Origin: Moringa oleifera
Taxonomy: Eukaryota > Streptophyta > Magnoliopsida > Brassicales > Moringaceae
Reading direction: 5' to 3'
NCBI GenBank assembly: GCA_021397835.1
Contig: JAJFZO010000581.1
Span: forward strand, 62,001 to 126,000
DNA length: 64,000 nt
Part shown: piece after piece, positions 34,901-47,691 of the stretch
Layout of the letters: each line of letters opens with the position of its first letter
Position numbering within the stretch: position 1 is the first letter of the stretch
Translations under genes and position numbers: made by a program
The notes under the pieces: model-generated
Databases searched by the model: none
What the model was told of the DNA's origin: nothing
What the model saw: only the letters and a program-made list of their open reading frames with translations

Positions 34901-36655
34901 ATGGATCAAATTCGTCTCACGATGATGCAGCATGAAGCCTTATTCAAGGAACAGGTTCACCTTCTTTGCTTTGCTTTATGAGGTTAATGGAGTCAAACAT
35001 TTGCATCTTCTTCAAAATTGAATCTGAAATCATAGCTTAACTGCTAATGGAAATGCTTCCCTTTACAGGTTCGGGCTCTACACAGGCTGTACAACATCCA
35101 GAAATCAGCAATGCTAGAAATCAATAAAACTTGCCCTCAGGCACAAGTGCTGGCATTTAATTCCAGAGGTACTACTATTGTGGATGATCAGTTTGGTGGT
35201 TCTGGTTTAGAAGGGAGAGATTGGAGGTCATTATGTGTCAGTGGTCAAGCTTGTAAGGAAGCTTCAGCAGCAGTTTCATTGCATCCTATCTGTGTGCTCA
35301 AAGAGTTCAAAGGCAATTATTCATTATATAGAGATGACATTGGGCTGGTAGCTTTCCACACACAAGGCAAACCAATAAGAAACTTTGATCTTGAAAAACT
35401 CCCGGAAGATTGGGATGAGTCACAGATTCAGATTGAGCCAAACAATTCTGGTACATTGAATGAAGAATCAATGTTTTGTCAAAGAACTGTAATGACAGAT
35501 GATCAAGCTTCTGTCATCAAAGCCAAATTATTAACCACTGAAGCTGATCCTCAGAGTTCAAAGCAGATTCCAGGAATAAACTGTACGATGTCTCTGCCAT
35601 GAAGGGAGAAATCAGAAATTTGACCTGCTTTCTGGAGCTAAGATGTTTGTTGCTTGCAGCTCAAACAGTTTCACTAAGGAGAACACCTCAAAAGTATTTG
35701 GAAGTTCGTTCTTCGCCGCTGTTGGAAGCTTGGACACATTCCAGGGTTTGAGCCATTCTACTCAATGGCACATGGAAAATCCAACACTGTTGCATCAGGT
35801 ACTCAACTGAACATACTTCATTTAGCAGCTAATTTCACTCAGTTTTGTTGCACTAATCAGCACGAGATTTTGGAAGTTCGTATCTAAATTTGTAGAATTC
35901 AAACAGCATTTTCAACACATTCAAGGGGAAAGCAATGGAATTGCCTTTACAGGTTCTGCTGGATTGCATCCTGATCTGAGAAGTGAAAGCACAAGGATGA
36001 CAAGCTTTCAACAATCAGAAGGAAAACTGAATGGTTGTTTTGAGGTAGATTGTTTGCCCAAAAAGCCTGTGGTCTGCTCTTCTCCACTCCTACGGTCTCT
36101 GCAGTGTGAACCAAAAGACCATAATAATCTCTTCATCCAAAGGTCCCTTTCCAAGGAACCTAACTCAGTTTTGGAAAAGCATGCTCCGCGCTCGTCTGCT
36201 TCGATCTCAGAAAGTAAGATGAACAGTAGCAATGATAAGCTAGAGGATCTGAGTAATGGGAGACAGGACATGAAGAACTCCGAAGACAAAAGCACCAGTG
36301 TTCATTCAGAGGATAATTCTGGATCAGGTGGTTCTTGTTGTAAGGGAAGTCAAACTAGTCATGATAGGAGTGAATCTGATGAATCAGAACTTCAAGATTT
36401 GACCCATGTCATTCAAGATGGTTTCAAGATGGTTCCAGACCTGCTCTTTCAACCCTTTCAGACTCTGAAATCAATCAAACAAGAGAACCTGAGATCATGA
36501 TAAGCTCAAAAGACACTGCTGGTATAATGGAGAGCAGTGAAACAGCAGAACATAAGACATCTCTGCAAGATATTTGTGAAAGTGTTGCTGGTGAGATTTT
36601 ACTCAGTTTTGTACCCAATCAAGATTTTCCAAATTGCAAGACTCTCTGATCAAGG
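34901..36655 (+). pseudogene. Broken DUF863-like gene
   Basis: An N-terminus beginning MDQIRLTMMQHEALFKEQ (34901-34954) joins across a phase-0 intron to VRALHRLYNIQKSAM (from 35069). This is the coiled segment that opens plant DUF863 proteins (TMLEHEAIFKxQVxELHRLYxIQ), a family of unknown function. The frame runs to a stop at 35602, but coding-like sequence continues in other frames: KLYDVSAMKG near 35578, then CSSNSFTKENTSK up to a donor near 35800, then an exon from about 35955 that is out of phase with it. In that last exon an exact 11-bp tandem duplication at 36413-36434 shifts the frame; with one copy the frame would stay open to about 36590. No C-terminal DUF863 exons follow before CLPB4. 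Several lesions plus 3' truncation make a pseudogene likely. A short expressed protein from the first 180 codons, or assembly error, remain alternatives. Confidence 0.6.
36413..36434 (+). repeat. Exact 11-bp tandem duplication causing a frameshift
   Basis: TCAAGATGGTT occurs twice back to back (36413-36423 and 36424-36434) in the broken DUF863-like gene. Eleven bases is not a multiple of three, and the downstream frame fits the upstream one when a single copy is counted. Confidence 0.9.
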
Positions 36656-37021
36656 TTAAGTCTGGAAAATCTAGTGGAGACAGTATGGGTTAAGAGGACC
36701 TGAAATCGGTGAAAACTGTAAGCAGAAAGAGGAACTGAAGAAGACCCCAGTAACCAGTTTTGTTATAAATTGTTTCGTGTACAGAAACCTCTTTGTATGT
36801 AAAACTTTAATTTGATTTGGAAAATCAATTTGAGAATTTTGATGTGCATTTGAAGTGGGCATTGTCTTCAGGAGCAATCTTTTCCCTTGTGGAGAAAAGA
36901 AATTCTGACTTTGCCAGCCGGAGCAGGGAGGCCTACTGCCCCTGCCCCACTGTGGCTGAAATGGCGCTTTGTCCCATCCTGGGCCGGTAAGTCCATATAT
37001 GATGACCATCAGAAATATCCT

Positions 37022-37212
37022 AAAGGCCTGTTTGGTTCTCTAATTTTTTAAAATCTATTTGAATGTGGCAGTTTTTTTTTTTTTTTGACAAGTAAATAAT
37101 GATTCTGTACGTTTACATTTTACGAAACACAAAATGGAGTTTTCTGGAAATGAAATTGTTCGATAATTTTTGTCTTGTATTACTCTGACTCCCCCTACCA
37201 AACGCAGCCTTA
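37022..37212. mobile_element. Possible Tourist-like MITE upstream of CLPB4
   Basis: The left edge reads TAAAGGCCTGTTTGG and the right edge is the approximate inverse CCAAACGCAGCCTTA, with TAA/TTA next to the ends. Short length (about 190 bp), AT-rich interior and promoter-proximal position fit a PIF/Harbinger-type MITE. The terminal match is imperfect, so this is tentative. Confidence 0.4.
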
Positions 37213-37392
37213 GCAAAACCGGAAATAAATTCATAACCAATAAGAAAAACACGAGTCTTCCACAACGTTCCTTTGCCTCTTCCCCAAGCTTCCATCAGCT
37301 ACCGGCTCCTTTCTCTCATTTCTCATCTCTCTTACCCTACGAAACCAAAAGAACAAAGAAAGAGAACCTAAAAACTGTTTTTTCCTTTCAAA

Positions 37393-40300
37393 ATGGCCTC
37401 AAGGAGGTTAACAAAGTCGGCCTGGGCAGCGATTAAGGCCTCCAAAACATCTCGACAGAGTCTTTCTCAATCTGGGTCAGTGCTCTCTCGTGGTCGCCGA
37501 ATCTCTGGTTATAGTTTAAGTAATTCTACCAATTACTTGGCACGCACTCAGGTATTAAAGAGAGTTGCAGACGAAAATGCTATTTCAACTAACTCTTGCG
37601 CTCCGGCTCTCGCTCGCCAGTTTCACTCTTCTGCTCCACGTCACTCCTCAGCTACGAGCTCTTCGCAGGTTTGTAGACCTTTGTTATACACATAAACGTG
37701 AATGCGTGTGTTTGCTATAATGTCTGAAAAAGAATTTGTGTTGTAATTCATGAACGGCAGAACTCTCGTTTTTTTTTTTCAAATAAAAGAAAAAGAATGA
37801 TATTCTGTGGATCATCATTGTTGGCATTCAGGCTTTTCGATATTTGAGCGGATTGCTTGGTTTTGTCAGCAACTACTGGTGAAAGATGTTGTTCCGGCGC
37901 TAGCTCTGTTATAGTTTATAATTACCCTTTTTCTTTTGTACTCCCAAAGTTGCTTGAATTTCTGTGTAGTTTGAGCTTGGTGGGTGTTTTGTTGCTTGAT
38001 TCTTTTTGTTTTCGATAACGGCATTGGCTAGAAAAGAAGTGTTAAACTTGTTCACTAATGGAATGGTATAGTAAGCACAAATGTTTGGTTGCTTGCAAAT
38101 TCAGTATCCTTCAACTTTGAGTCATATCATGCAACAAGTAGAGATTTTGAATTCAGTTTCTTTCTATTCTGTACTGAATAATATTGCTGGAATATTTTTA
38201 TGAATTCAGCAGCAATTTTGTTGATTCAGTTGAAACATAACTTCTTGAGGCCTAAATTCTGTTTAGGATGGAGCAATCTCAACTCTTTGCATTCCTGTTC
38301 TCTGGTGCAGATAAAGCTGGATACATAGTGGACTCTCATTTTGGTTTTGCTTGTGTGATGCAGTTCAAGGAGGAGAATAAGAAGTAATGATGGGTTGTAG
38401 GAAAATTAGGATTGTAGGAAAATTAGGATGTTAGGAAGAACACCTAAGGAGAAGGAAAGAACAAAGCAAGGCCTCGGGCTTTAAATAACAGAGATCTTGG
38501 ATTTTAAAAATACTGAAAACTCTCAAACTATAGAATAGCAAGTCTGTTCTAAACACTCATGAGAATTGGAAATTTAAAGTCCTGATAGGAACCAAATTAA
38601 TAGAAATAAGAAATCTGAAGTTCTAATGGAAATTTAAAACAAACTACATAATAAGAGAAAATAGAAAAAAAAACATCTTATTTTCTAATTTGGGATTTAT
38701 GCCAAGAATAGGTCTTATTAAAATCTTTAATCGGGCTTTCTCTTTATGTTTTCCGTAATTTTGTTCCTGGCCTTGTTTTTATCAGCACAATCAAACTGAG
38801 TACACTGAGATGGCCTGGGAGGGAATCCTTGGGGCTGTTGACGCAGCTCGAGAGAGCAGACAACAAGTGGTGGAATCTGAACATTTGATGAAAGCTCTTT
38901 TGGAGCAAAGGGACGGTTTGGCTAGGAGAATACTTACTAAGGCAGGGCTTGACAACACATCAGTTTTGCAAGCTACAAATGACTTTATAGCCAAACAACC
39001 AAAGGTATATACTTTGATGATCTATTTGCATCCATTTTTCTGTTGAAAGCATGACCATTTATTTTCTTCTGCTAGGTGATGGGTGATACCAGTGGCCCAG
39101 TAATGGGATCACATCTTAGTACTGTCTTGGACAATGCTCAAAAGCATAAGAAAGAAATGGGAGATGACTTTGTGTCTGTAGAGCATCTTTTGTTGTCACT
39201 GTATTCAGATAAGAGGTTTGGCCAACTGTTATTCAAGAACCTGCAGCTTAGCGAGAAAGCTTTGAAGGATGCCATTCAAGCTGTTCGTGGAAGTCAGAGG
39301 GTAACTGATCAAAGTATGAACTAACATCATATTCTGTTTATGCTTCAATATGATATCATCTTGTTCAAGAATATGCATGCATTTCAAATAAAACTGAGTC
39401 TAGTTGGTCAGAAGAGATTGGCTTCCATGGTTCTCAAACTGTGCATTTTGACTTGTCTTCTTTGCTTGTATAAGACACTTTGTTCTCCTTGTTACTATAT
39501 TTTCATGCTTGAGTCTAGAATTAAGATGCATTTTGTGGCATCTTTGCACATGAACAAAAGCATGTCGCGATTTCTAGAATTCTAAAATAACTTGAACTGG
39601 TCGCATTCAGTGGTAAAGCTATGTGAGGGCTAGCTTCGGGTAATTTTTTTTTAAAAAATTATGAAATTATAATTTTACTTTTATTTCTTGAACTTATTTT
39701 TTCCTTTATTTTAATTGTCCAAAGAAACTTTAACCTTTTTTTTTTCTTTGCAATCACAACATAGTAAATGAGCTCTCTTTCTCTTGCAATCACATCACAC
39801 AAAAAGTGGGCTTCAAAGATCAAAAGATTTAATCTATATCTATTGTGAAATTACAATTTAAATTTCGATCAATCAATTGTGAAATTACAATTTAATCTAA
39901 AAGAGAAGCAAACTATGGCGAAAGCCGAGGTGGATATCAAGGATTGAATTATCATTAATTATTAAATTTTTTATTAAGTTAACTAAAAAACAGAATAATT
40001 TTTGGAATAAAAATTATTTACAATTCTGTATCCAAGAATTGTGAGTTTAGTTTTCTTTTATATGAAGTAAAGATCTTACTAGTTGCATTTTCTCTATTTC
40101 TTTTCAAGAACAAATAAATTTCCGCATGTTATATGATTATAGTTTAAACATAAGCCTGTTACATAATCATACAAAATTTATAATTATTAACTTTTTTGTT
40201 GTTATTTATTTTGAATATTTAAATTTAAAATAGTGCTTAGAGTGCAAGTATAATCATATTTTATCATATTATCATGTTTTGAATGGAAAAAAAAATTTAG

Positions 40301-43300
40301 CACATCTTGACAAAAACTCCTGGCTTCGCCACTGGTCCCATTGATGCTGTGCTGAGCTTTAATGTTGGGTTTATATGTTTTATCAGGGACATAATAAAAT
40401 CATGTTGAACTTTCAATGCCCAATGCAAGTTGATTGATATTCCAGTATTAACCTAAATTCTTAGGTTTTCTTTGTTTGTTTATTCTCCTTCTGTTTTAAC
40501 ATTTGTAGATCCTGAAGGAAAGTATGAGGCACTGGAAAAATACGGGAATGACTTGACCGAGCTTGCTAGGCGTGGAAAACTTGATCCTGTTATAGGACGA
40601 GATGATGAAATCCGGCGATGTATCCAAATATTATGCCGGAGAACGAAAAATAATCCTGTTATTATTGGTGAACCTGGTGTGGGGAAAACTGCCATTGCTG
40701 AGGGGTAGGTAATTTGAATGACATTTCTTTTCAACTTCTGCAAATTTATGTCATTAGGACTTTCTTTTCGAGTGCAGAAAATTTTGCTTCTGCTTTTATA
40801 TTTATCTGTCTAGACGTTCGGTCCATTCTTTTGCCTCCTTGGTGGTTACTAACTAAAACAGATTTTTTGTAAAAAGGTTTTTGGAAGAGTTTTCACTGGA
40901 GTAAAGGACCATGATAAATTTCCTCACATGGTGTTTATTGCTTAGTTATATGGAGTTTCTCATGAATATTTTCTGTATTTGCCCTTTTCGTTCTTTGAAG
41001 AAAATTTTCTATTTTTCAGGTTAGCCCAACGGATTGTGCGAGGGGATGTTCCAGAACCTTTGTTGAATAGAAAGGTCTGTTTGTACTTTGTTTTTTATCC
41101 CTAAATTATACACCTTATGTTAAGGGACTTCAGGTAAAAAAAAAGTTTTAAAATGTTGCACTTTCTCTTCTGTTGTATAGTTAATCTCCCTGGATATGGG
41201 TTCCTTAGTTGCCGGTGCCAAGTTTCGTGGTGATTTTGAGGAAAGGTTAAAAGCTGTATTGAAGGAAGTTACTGCTTCAAATGGGCAGATCATTTTGTTC
41301 ATAGATGAAATCCACACTGTTGTTGGTGCAGGTTTGTGCACTTCTTATATCCATTATTTTGTTATTGGAAATCAGCCATGTTGTGCCCTTTGTTGTCCTT
41401 GTGATATATCTTGTACCATAGGGCTTGATTTGATCTATTAATATTTAAATGTCTGAGTAACATCATATGTTCCACTTGGTACACCTACCAGAAAGTCAAT
41501 TTCTAGTATTTGATGATCTTATCTGTTTCTTAGTCAACTGGTTCTTTGGGGATAATTTTGGGATGGTGCAATATACTTTTTAAAAGAGTAAGCTGGAATA
41601 AATCTCTTCTAATTGACTGAACTGCTGAAGGAAATGAAGAGACAACGAACAAAGAATGGAGTTCAATGTGATCATAATGTGGTAGAAGCCTGCCAAGACA
41701 TGTAGTTTGGTTACTAGAGCTTCATGCTTTAGATATAAATTACTCATCTATGATACTAAGGTGTCTGTGGATGCAGAGTGGAACTTATCCCATAGAAAGT
41801 GCGCATCCAAGATTGTGATGATGTCAAATTAAAATGACCCCTTCTAGTGAAAAAGTGGCACACTATTTAATAGGTCTCAGTAGTATGTGAGGCAGCATGT
41901 GCATAGGGCTGTGGGGGGGAGTACCTCTGTGTTACTAGATGCATTGTTATGAATGTTTGTGAGCATGCAGCTTAATTTGTTATGCTCTTTGTTGCATGTA
42001 CATTTCCTGATTGTGATTACTTTTTGACATGAGACCACCTGGTTAACGAATTTGGTTCTCTTGTAGGGGCCACAAGTGGTGCAATGGATGCTGGGAACCT
42101 GTTGAAACCAATGCTTGGGCGAGGTGAGCTCAGATGTATTGGAGCAACTACGTTGAACGAGTATAGGAAATACATTGAGAAAGATCCTGCACTTGAACGT
42201 AGATTTCAGCAAGTGTTTTGTGGTCAGCCATCCGTTGAAGACACTATATCCATTCTTCGTGGGCTACGAGAGCGCTATGAACTACATCATGGCGTTAAAA
42301 TATCAGACAGTGCCCTTGTTTCAGCTGCAGTTCTGGCTGACCGATATATCACAGAACGTTTTTTACCTGACAAAGGTAAAGAGTTTCTCACATTGATGAT
42401 ATCTGTAGAGGTAGAACAATTAGTGATTCATCTATCTAAATAGATGGACAAATTAACAGAAAAAACTTTATTTATTTTTAGTTGCAACAAGAGAGGAATT
42501 GTGTTGCTTTAAGTTTGTAATTTAGCTTTTCCCTTTCAGCCATTGACCTTGTTGATGAAGCTGCCGCAAAGCTGAAAATGGAGATCACTTCTAAGCCAAC
42601 AGAGTTGGATGAAATTGACAGAGCTGTGCTGAAGTTGGAGATGGAGAAACTCTCTCTTAAAAATGACACTGATAAAGCATCCAAAGAAAGGTTAAGCAAG
42701 CTGGAAAATGATCTGAGCTTGCTTAAACAGAAACAGAAAAACTTAACGCAGCAGTGGGAGGAAGAGAAGGTTCTCATGACTCGAATACGATCAGTTAAAG
42801 AAGAGGTGATTTCTCAACTCATATAACTGTTCATATGATGTCAATTACCTCCTTTCTCTTAATTTCCTAATTCACTTGTTTTAAATGTTACAGATTGATA
42901 GAGTTAACTTAGAAATGGAATCTGCCGAGCGTGATTATGACCTAAATCGTGCTGCTGAGCTCAAATATGGAACCTTAATGTCCCTTCAACGCCAGTTAGA
43001 AGAGGCAGAGAAGAAGCTTGCTGACTTCCGAAAAAGTGGCAATTCTTTGTTGCGAGAAGAGGTCAGTGATCTTGATATTGCTGAAATTGTAAGCAAATGG
43101 ACTGGTATACCCTTGTCAAACCTTCAGCAATCAGAGAGAGACAAGCTAGTCTTCCTGGAAGAGGAACTCCACAAGAGGGTAGTAGGTCAGGATATTGCAG
43201 TAAAGTCTGTGGCTGATGCAATACGGCGTTCAAGGGCAGGTTTGTCAGATCCAAATCGACCAATAGCCAGCTTCATGTTCATGGGTCCTACTGGTGTTGG

Positions 43301-44256
43301 TAAAACTGAGCTGGGGAAGGCTTTAGCTTGTTACCTCTTTAACACAGAAAAGGCTCTTATCAGGATTGATATGAGTGAGTACATGGAAAAGCATGCTGTT
43401 TCTCGATTGGTCGGTGCTCCGCCAGGCTATGTTGGTTATGAAGAAGGTGGGCAGCTCACTGAAGTGGTTCGTCGAAGGCCATATTCAGTTGTACTCTTTG
43501 ATGAAATTGAGAAAGCACATCATGATGTCTTCAATATACTGTTACAGTTGCTGGATGATGGAAGGATAACTGACTCTCAAGGCAGGACTGTTAGTTTTGC
43601 AAACTGTGTTGTTATAATGACTTCCAACATTGGTTCTCACTATATTCTTGAAACTCTGCGTAATTCACAAGACAGTAAAGATGCTGTTTATGACATGATG
43701 AAGAGACAGGTTGTAGAGTTGGCAAGACAAACTTTCCGGCCAGAATTCATGAATCGAATTGATGAGTATATTGTTTTCCAGCCCTTGGACTCCAAAGAAA
43801 TAAGTAGAATTGTGGACTTGCAGGTAATTCATCTTTGTAGGGAGTGTTTTGAGTCAATACTTAAATCTCGTTTATGTTTTAATGAGTTCTAGGCTTAATG
43901 TTTTCCTTTGAAGTATCCCTTTTGACATATGTACCCATTGGCAGATGAAACGAGTGAAGGACAGGCTGAGACAAAAGAAGATAGACCTTCACTACACTAA
44001 GGAAGCTGTTGAAGTTCTGGGAACATTGGGCTTTGACCCTAACTTTGGAGCAAGGCCAGTGAAGAGGGTCATACAGCAGCTGGTTGAGAACGAGATTGCA
44101 ATGGGAATCTTGAGAGGAGATTTCAAGGAGTATGACTCCATTGTTGTTGATGCTGATCTATCCTCATCAGCCAAAGACCTTCCCCCCCATAACAGATTGT
44201 GCATCAAGAAGTTGGAGAATAATTCCTCTATGGATGCCATGGTGGCCAATGACTAA
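37393..44256 (+). CDS. CLPB4: Mitochondrial ClpB/HSP100 disaggregase, 10 exons
   Basis: Exons 37393-37668, 38786-39004, 39076-39313, 40509-40704, 41020-41074, 41181-41331, 42067-42375, 42540-42805, 42894-43823 and 43945-44256 total 2952 nt (983 aa; Arabidopsis CLPB4 has about 964). The protein is an AAA+ unfoldase that resolubilises aggregates with HSP70. Residues 1 to about 85 are rich in Arg, Ser and Ala with almost no acidic residues, a mitochondrial presequence. Then follow the Clp N domain (about 97-240), NBD1 with Walker A GEPGVGKT (298-305) and Walker B ILFIDEIH, the coiled-coil M domain (about 495-610) that marks ClpB, and NBD2 with Walker A GPTGVGKT (701-708) and Walker [12 protein letters not shown]. 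The mitochondrial presequence and the ARM-gene neighbour both match At2g25140 rather than the chloroplast or cytosolic paralogues. A heat-shock half-site pair TTCTGGAA lies at 37142-37149. Intron 3 carries a hAT-like insertion. Confidence 0.96.
39600..40342. mobile_element. Non-autonomous hAT-like element in CLPB4 intron 3
   Basis: The element spans 39608-40334 (727 bp). Its ends begin CAGTGGTAAAGCTATG on the left and, read inward on the other strand, CAGTGGCGAAGCCAGG on the right: 12 of 16 identical and typical of plant hAT termini. It is flanked by GTCGCATT (39600-39607) and GTCCCATT (40335-40342), an 8-bp target duplication with one mismatch, the hAT hallmark. The AT-rich interior has no transposase, so it is non-autonomous and the insertion is not recent. 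Confidence 0.75.
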
Positions 44257-47111
44257 ACTACTCTATTCCAACTTGTAAATTCGGCCATAGCTTTTATTCT
44301 TTTGCCTTGGCAAGCATTCTGGAGGTCTGTTTCCTTTTGGGTAAGTCGAGCACTTCATCTCATCTCATAGGAAGTGAGATTACTTTGTATTTAAAACTTT
44401 TAGTTGCAACTGGAGGCAAGTGAGGAAGGGTCACGTAGTTCAGTTATATGCCTTTTCTGCTGAATTTTGTTCTTATTATAGCCTTCTTCCTTAATTTGCA
44501 GATACAAATAAAATTACAGGGCATTTCAATGATTTGCCCAATTGTGTTAGTTCAGTACATACGCACGCACATCCCTAGTTATATGGTCCTTCGTTTCTTC
44601 TGTTGAAAGATTAAGTACCTGTCTTTAGTGGTAGCTTTTTTCCTCTCTCTCTCTCTCTCTGTGTAAAGTAGAAAGTTCATATTCCCTTTTGGATTGTGAC
44701 ATTGAACCTTTTAGTGGGCTTGACTTCTAACACTTCTTGAATGGGCAAATTAATATAAATTTCTACAAAGATGATGATGTCTAATTGACAAATTTGTATC
44801 ATCAGAGTCATTTACAGGGTATAATGATCTTTTGTTCATCCACTTGTTTTGCCTTAATAATTAGCTTAATCCAATATTAAAGTAAGAGTGGAACACAATG
44901 CGCTCTGGGTTGTGGGTGTTTCTTCTAATCATTTGAAGAGTTATGGTCTAATTCTTATCATAAACAATGAGGTGTGTAGCATTGCTCGTGCCATACAAAT
45001 CCTAGCCCACCAACCATGCTGTCAAATGCCACATCGGACTCACTTGGGTAAAAGCTATTCAAAGCACCAAAAAGGACTAGGCAACAAAATATCTCACTTT
45101 CATCAATTCATAGTACCCATTAATGGTGCCCTACAATCACGGGAAGACTTTGATTTACAACTAATTCTATCATCTCTTATTCATATCAAATTTTTTTTAT
45201 TAATTTAAATTGTATTAAATTTATAAAAAAACTATGATCCAAAACAATTAATAAAATAAATAAATCAATTTTATTTTTACATTAATATTTTAATTAACAT
45301 ATTATTTTATTTGTATTAAATAATTTAACATAAATCAAATCAAGAAAAAATTAATTACTTTTATTCACTGTATTGGTTGAAGTAATAATTGGTACTTTAT
45401 TCTCCCTCATACAGGAAAAGGAATCAGTAAAAGTATAGTTAAAAGTATGGTTGAAGATGGACCGACTAAGCATGGTCCAGCCCTGTGGACACTATAATGG
45501 GGCGGCAAAGGCAATGTGCTTGCCATACCAAATATTGCTAACCAGCACTAAGATCTTGCTACCCCTCATGACCCATCACCCACCTTATTGTTTTAGAAAA
45601 ATTGTCTCTCATAACCATATCAACAACTTAATTTTCCGTCACTTATTTTTTAGTATTTTTGGTTCTTGATAACATGATATCTAAAATCACAACATGCTTG
45701 AAGATCTGATGTGGACCGTTCGTGAAATTATTCAATATTATAAAGATATGAATTCTTCAACCCGAATCAAAAAATGAAAAATAAAAATCCTCAATGTTTC
45801 CCCACACAGATCTTAGTACAGAAGAAAGTGACTACCTGCAATGTGTGGAGGAACACTGAGAGTTTGTAAAATTCAACAAATTATTATTATTACTACTAGA
45901 AGGAATATTGCCAATTTTTTAAATTAAAAAACAATGGTCAAATGCTGCATCCTCACGTGTTGAAACTTAATTGCAATTATTGATTATTAATGATTAATAA
46001 CCCTTAATTAAGAATTGCGTGCTGGATTAATAGATCATAAAACATTTTGTTTTGTTGTCATGCCTCTGGCCATCTTAATCTTTCTTACCCTAATGTTTGT
46101 CTACTTGTGTAATTGTACCTTCAATAAGATTCAATTTTGCCGATTAAATGTTTCACATGTACCCACAGAGGCTCCGCAATCTCTACATAACATTAATTGC
46201 AAATAAAAAATTATAATATCTGATAATTTCATAAAATAATATTTAATTTTTTATAATAATAATATTAAAATATTTTATTTGGTTTTTTATTAAAAAATTC
46301 AGATCAACCGAGAGTTTGTATCTAATTAATCATATATGTTTTTATGAAATTATATTTGATTTATTTAATTATATTTCTTAATTAATCTAACTAACTAATC
46401 TACATTATATGTAGAGACTTTGAGTTTTACGTATATGAATATTTTTATAATATATTTTTAAATTAAAATTATAAAAAATTATTATTATCAAAACTAAAAA
46501 GACAGATCACTTTATTGAAGTTTAAGAGAGAATAAAAATATTGAAACTGAAAGCATCCCACATGGGCGCGCTAAGCCAAGTGCAACCTACGCCCAGACCA
46601 AAAATGGAAAATAAATAATTCAATGTCGAAGAAAAAAAAAACAGGAGTGGCAATGATGTAATTATGTGTGAAATCAAGGCCTACAAGTTAAAGACTAGTC
46701 TCGAAGAGTCAGCCGTTGCACTCCCCGGGGTAGTAAACCATTCATCTTCGTTGAAATCAGAGAAGCATGCACGTGTTTTGTCATCTAACTACATGTACAC
46801 TGTTCTACTCTACAGTCTAGTTTACCGAATAATCATACGCTTTCCTATCAGATTGTTCTACTTTTGTGAGTGGGTCCCTTGGGTTCCACATGTCTGCCGT
46901 ACAGCGGGGACACGCCATAGCTGGAAGGCACGGATGAAGTGACGGCAGTAAGGTTTTAGCAACCATATTCTATGAATACATGTACACTGTTTGCTCACTT
47001 TCTTGCACGTTTCCCAAAGGGAAAAAGCAGAAATGGATCCATGGCTTCTTTGCCAAGCCCCTCTCTCTCTCTCTTGCTCTTAGCTTTTCTCAAAAGGAAA
47101 CAACAGAGTTA
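44257..47111. other. CLPB4 3' flank and AT-rich intergenic DNA
   Basis: The first 300 bases are probably the CLPB4 3' UTR; a short CT run lies near 44645. No further gene is supported. A segment near 44990-45100 has TGCCACATCGGACTCACTTG, resembling sequence often seen in plant dispersed repeats, but I could not delimit an element. Confidence 0.5.
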
Positions 47112-47314
47112 GGCCGTGTTTGGTTGTTTGAAACTTATTTTTTTTCCTTTCTGAAAGTAAATAAAATGGTTTTTCTTTTGTTTTTTCTTTGACTATCTGT
47201 TGTTTTCTTGTACTTTAACGGAAGGAGAAAAATTAATTTAAGAAAAAATTAGAGAGTGATTTATTCTATTTGAAGAAGGGAAACTGTTATAGAAGAAGGC
47301 ATCCAAACAGGTCC
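47112..47314. mobile_element. Possible Tourist-like MITE upstream of the ARM gene
   Basis: TTA followed by GGCCGTGTTTGG on the left and CCAAACAGGTCC on the right form imperfect inverted ends around about 200 AT-rich bases. The ends resemble those of the 37022-37212 candidate. The right flank does not give a clean TTA, so confidence is low. Confidence 0.35.
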
Positions 47315-47478
47315 TGGTGATGGTTCATAGTCTTTCTTTATAACCATCTGCCTTTGTTTTTTTCCCTCTTATGATTTCCCTCACTCTGACACTCACTGAG
47401 CGCTTATAAATAAACAGAGAACTGAATAATGAAAGAGAGACTACCCGAAAGTCTCTAATTTCTAGTTTAACCCTTTCC

Positions 47479-47481
<3 letters not shown>

Positions 47482-47518
<37 letters not shown>
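47482..47518 (+). repeat. (TC)n microsatellite in the ARM-gene leader
   Basis: About 18 TC dinucleotides lie some 170 bases before the start codon of the ARM-repeat gene, within its likely 5' UTR or core promoter. Pyrimidine tracts of this type are common near plant transcription starts. Confidence 0.95.
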
Positions 47519-47520
<2 letters not shown>

Positions 47521-47691
47521 AGAGCAGAGCACTTCCAAACAGAACAAAAGCAACCAACACAACAGAATAAACATTACGCTTCTATCTCGCTCTCTCCCTG
47601 TGGAATTCTGTGAAGTGTTTTTCTCGCTCTCTTGCTCACATTGTCTCCTTCTCTGCAAATGTAGTTCAGAGGAAATTGACGTGATTGGAGA

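Noticed and set aside
35584..35660. Very short introns that might rescue the DUF863-like frame
   Set aside because: A 34-base option is too short for a plant intron. A 69-base option with donor GTCTCT keeps the frame locally but still fails at the next exon junction and at the 11-bp duplication.
36671..37009. 112-aa minus-strand frame between the DUF863-like remnant and CLPB4
   Set aside because: No family recognised; part of the sequence (near 36850-36980) looks like a dispersed GC-richer repeat rather than a gene.
37142..37149. Heat-shock element in the CLPB4 promoter
   Set aside because: Only one inverted pair (TTCTGGAA) is in correct spacing; a third unit is missing, so it is not reported as a functional site.
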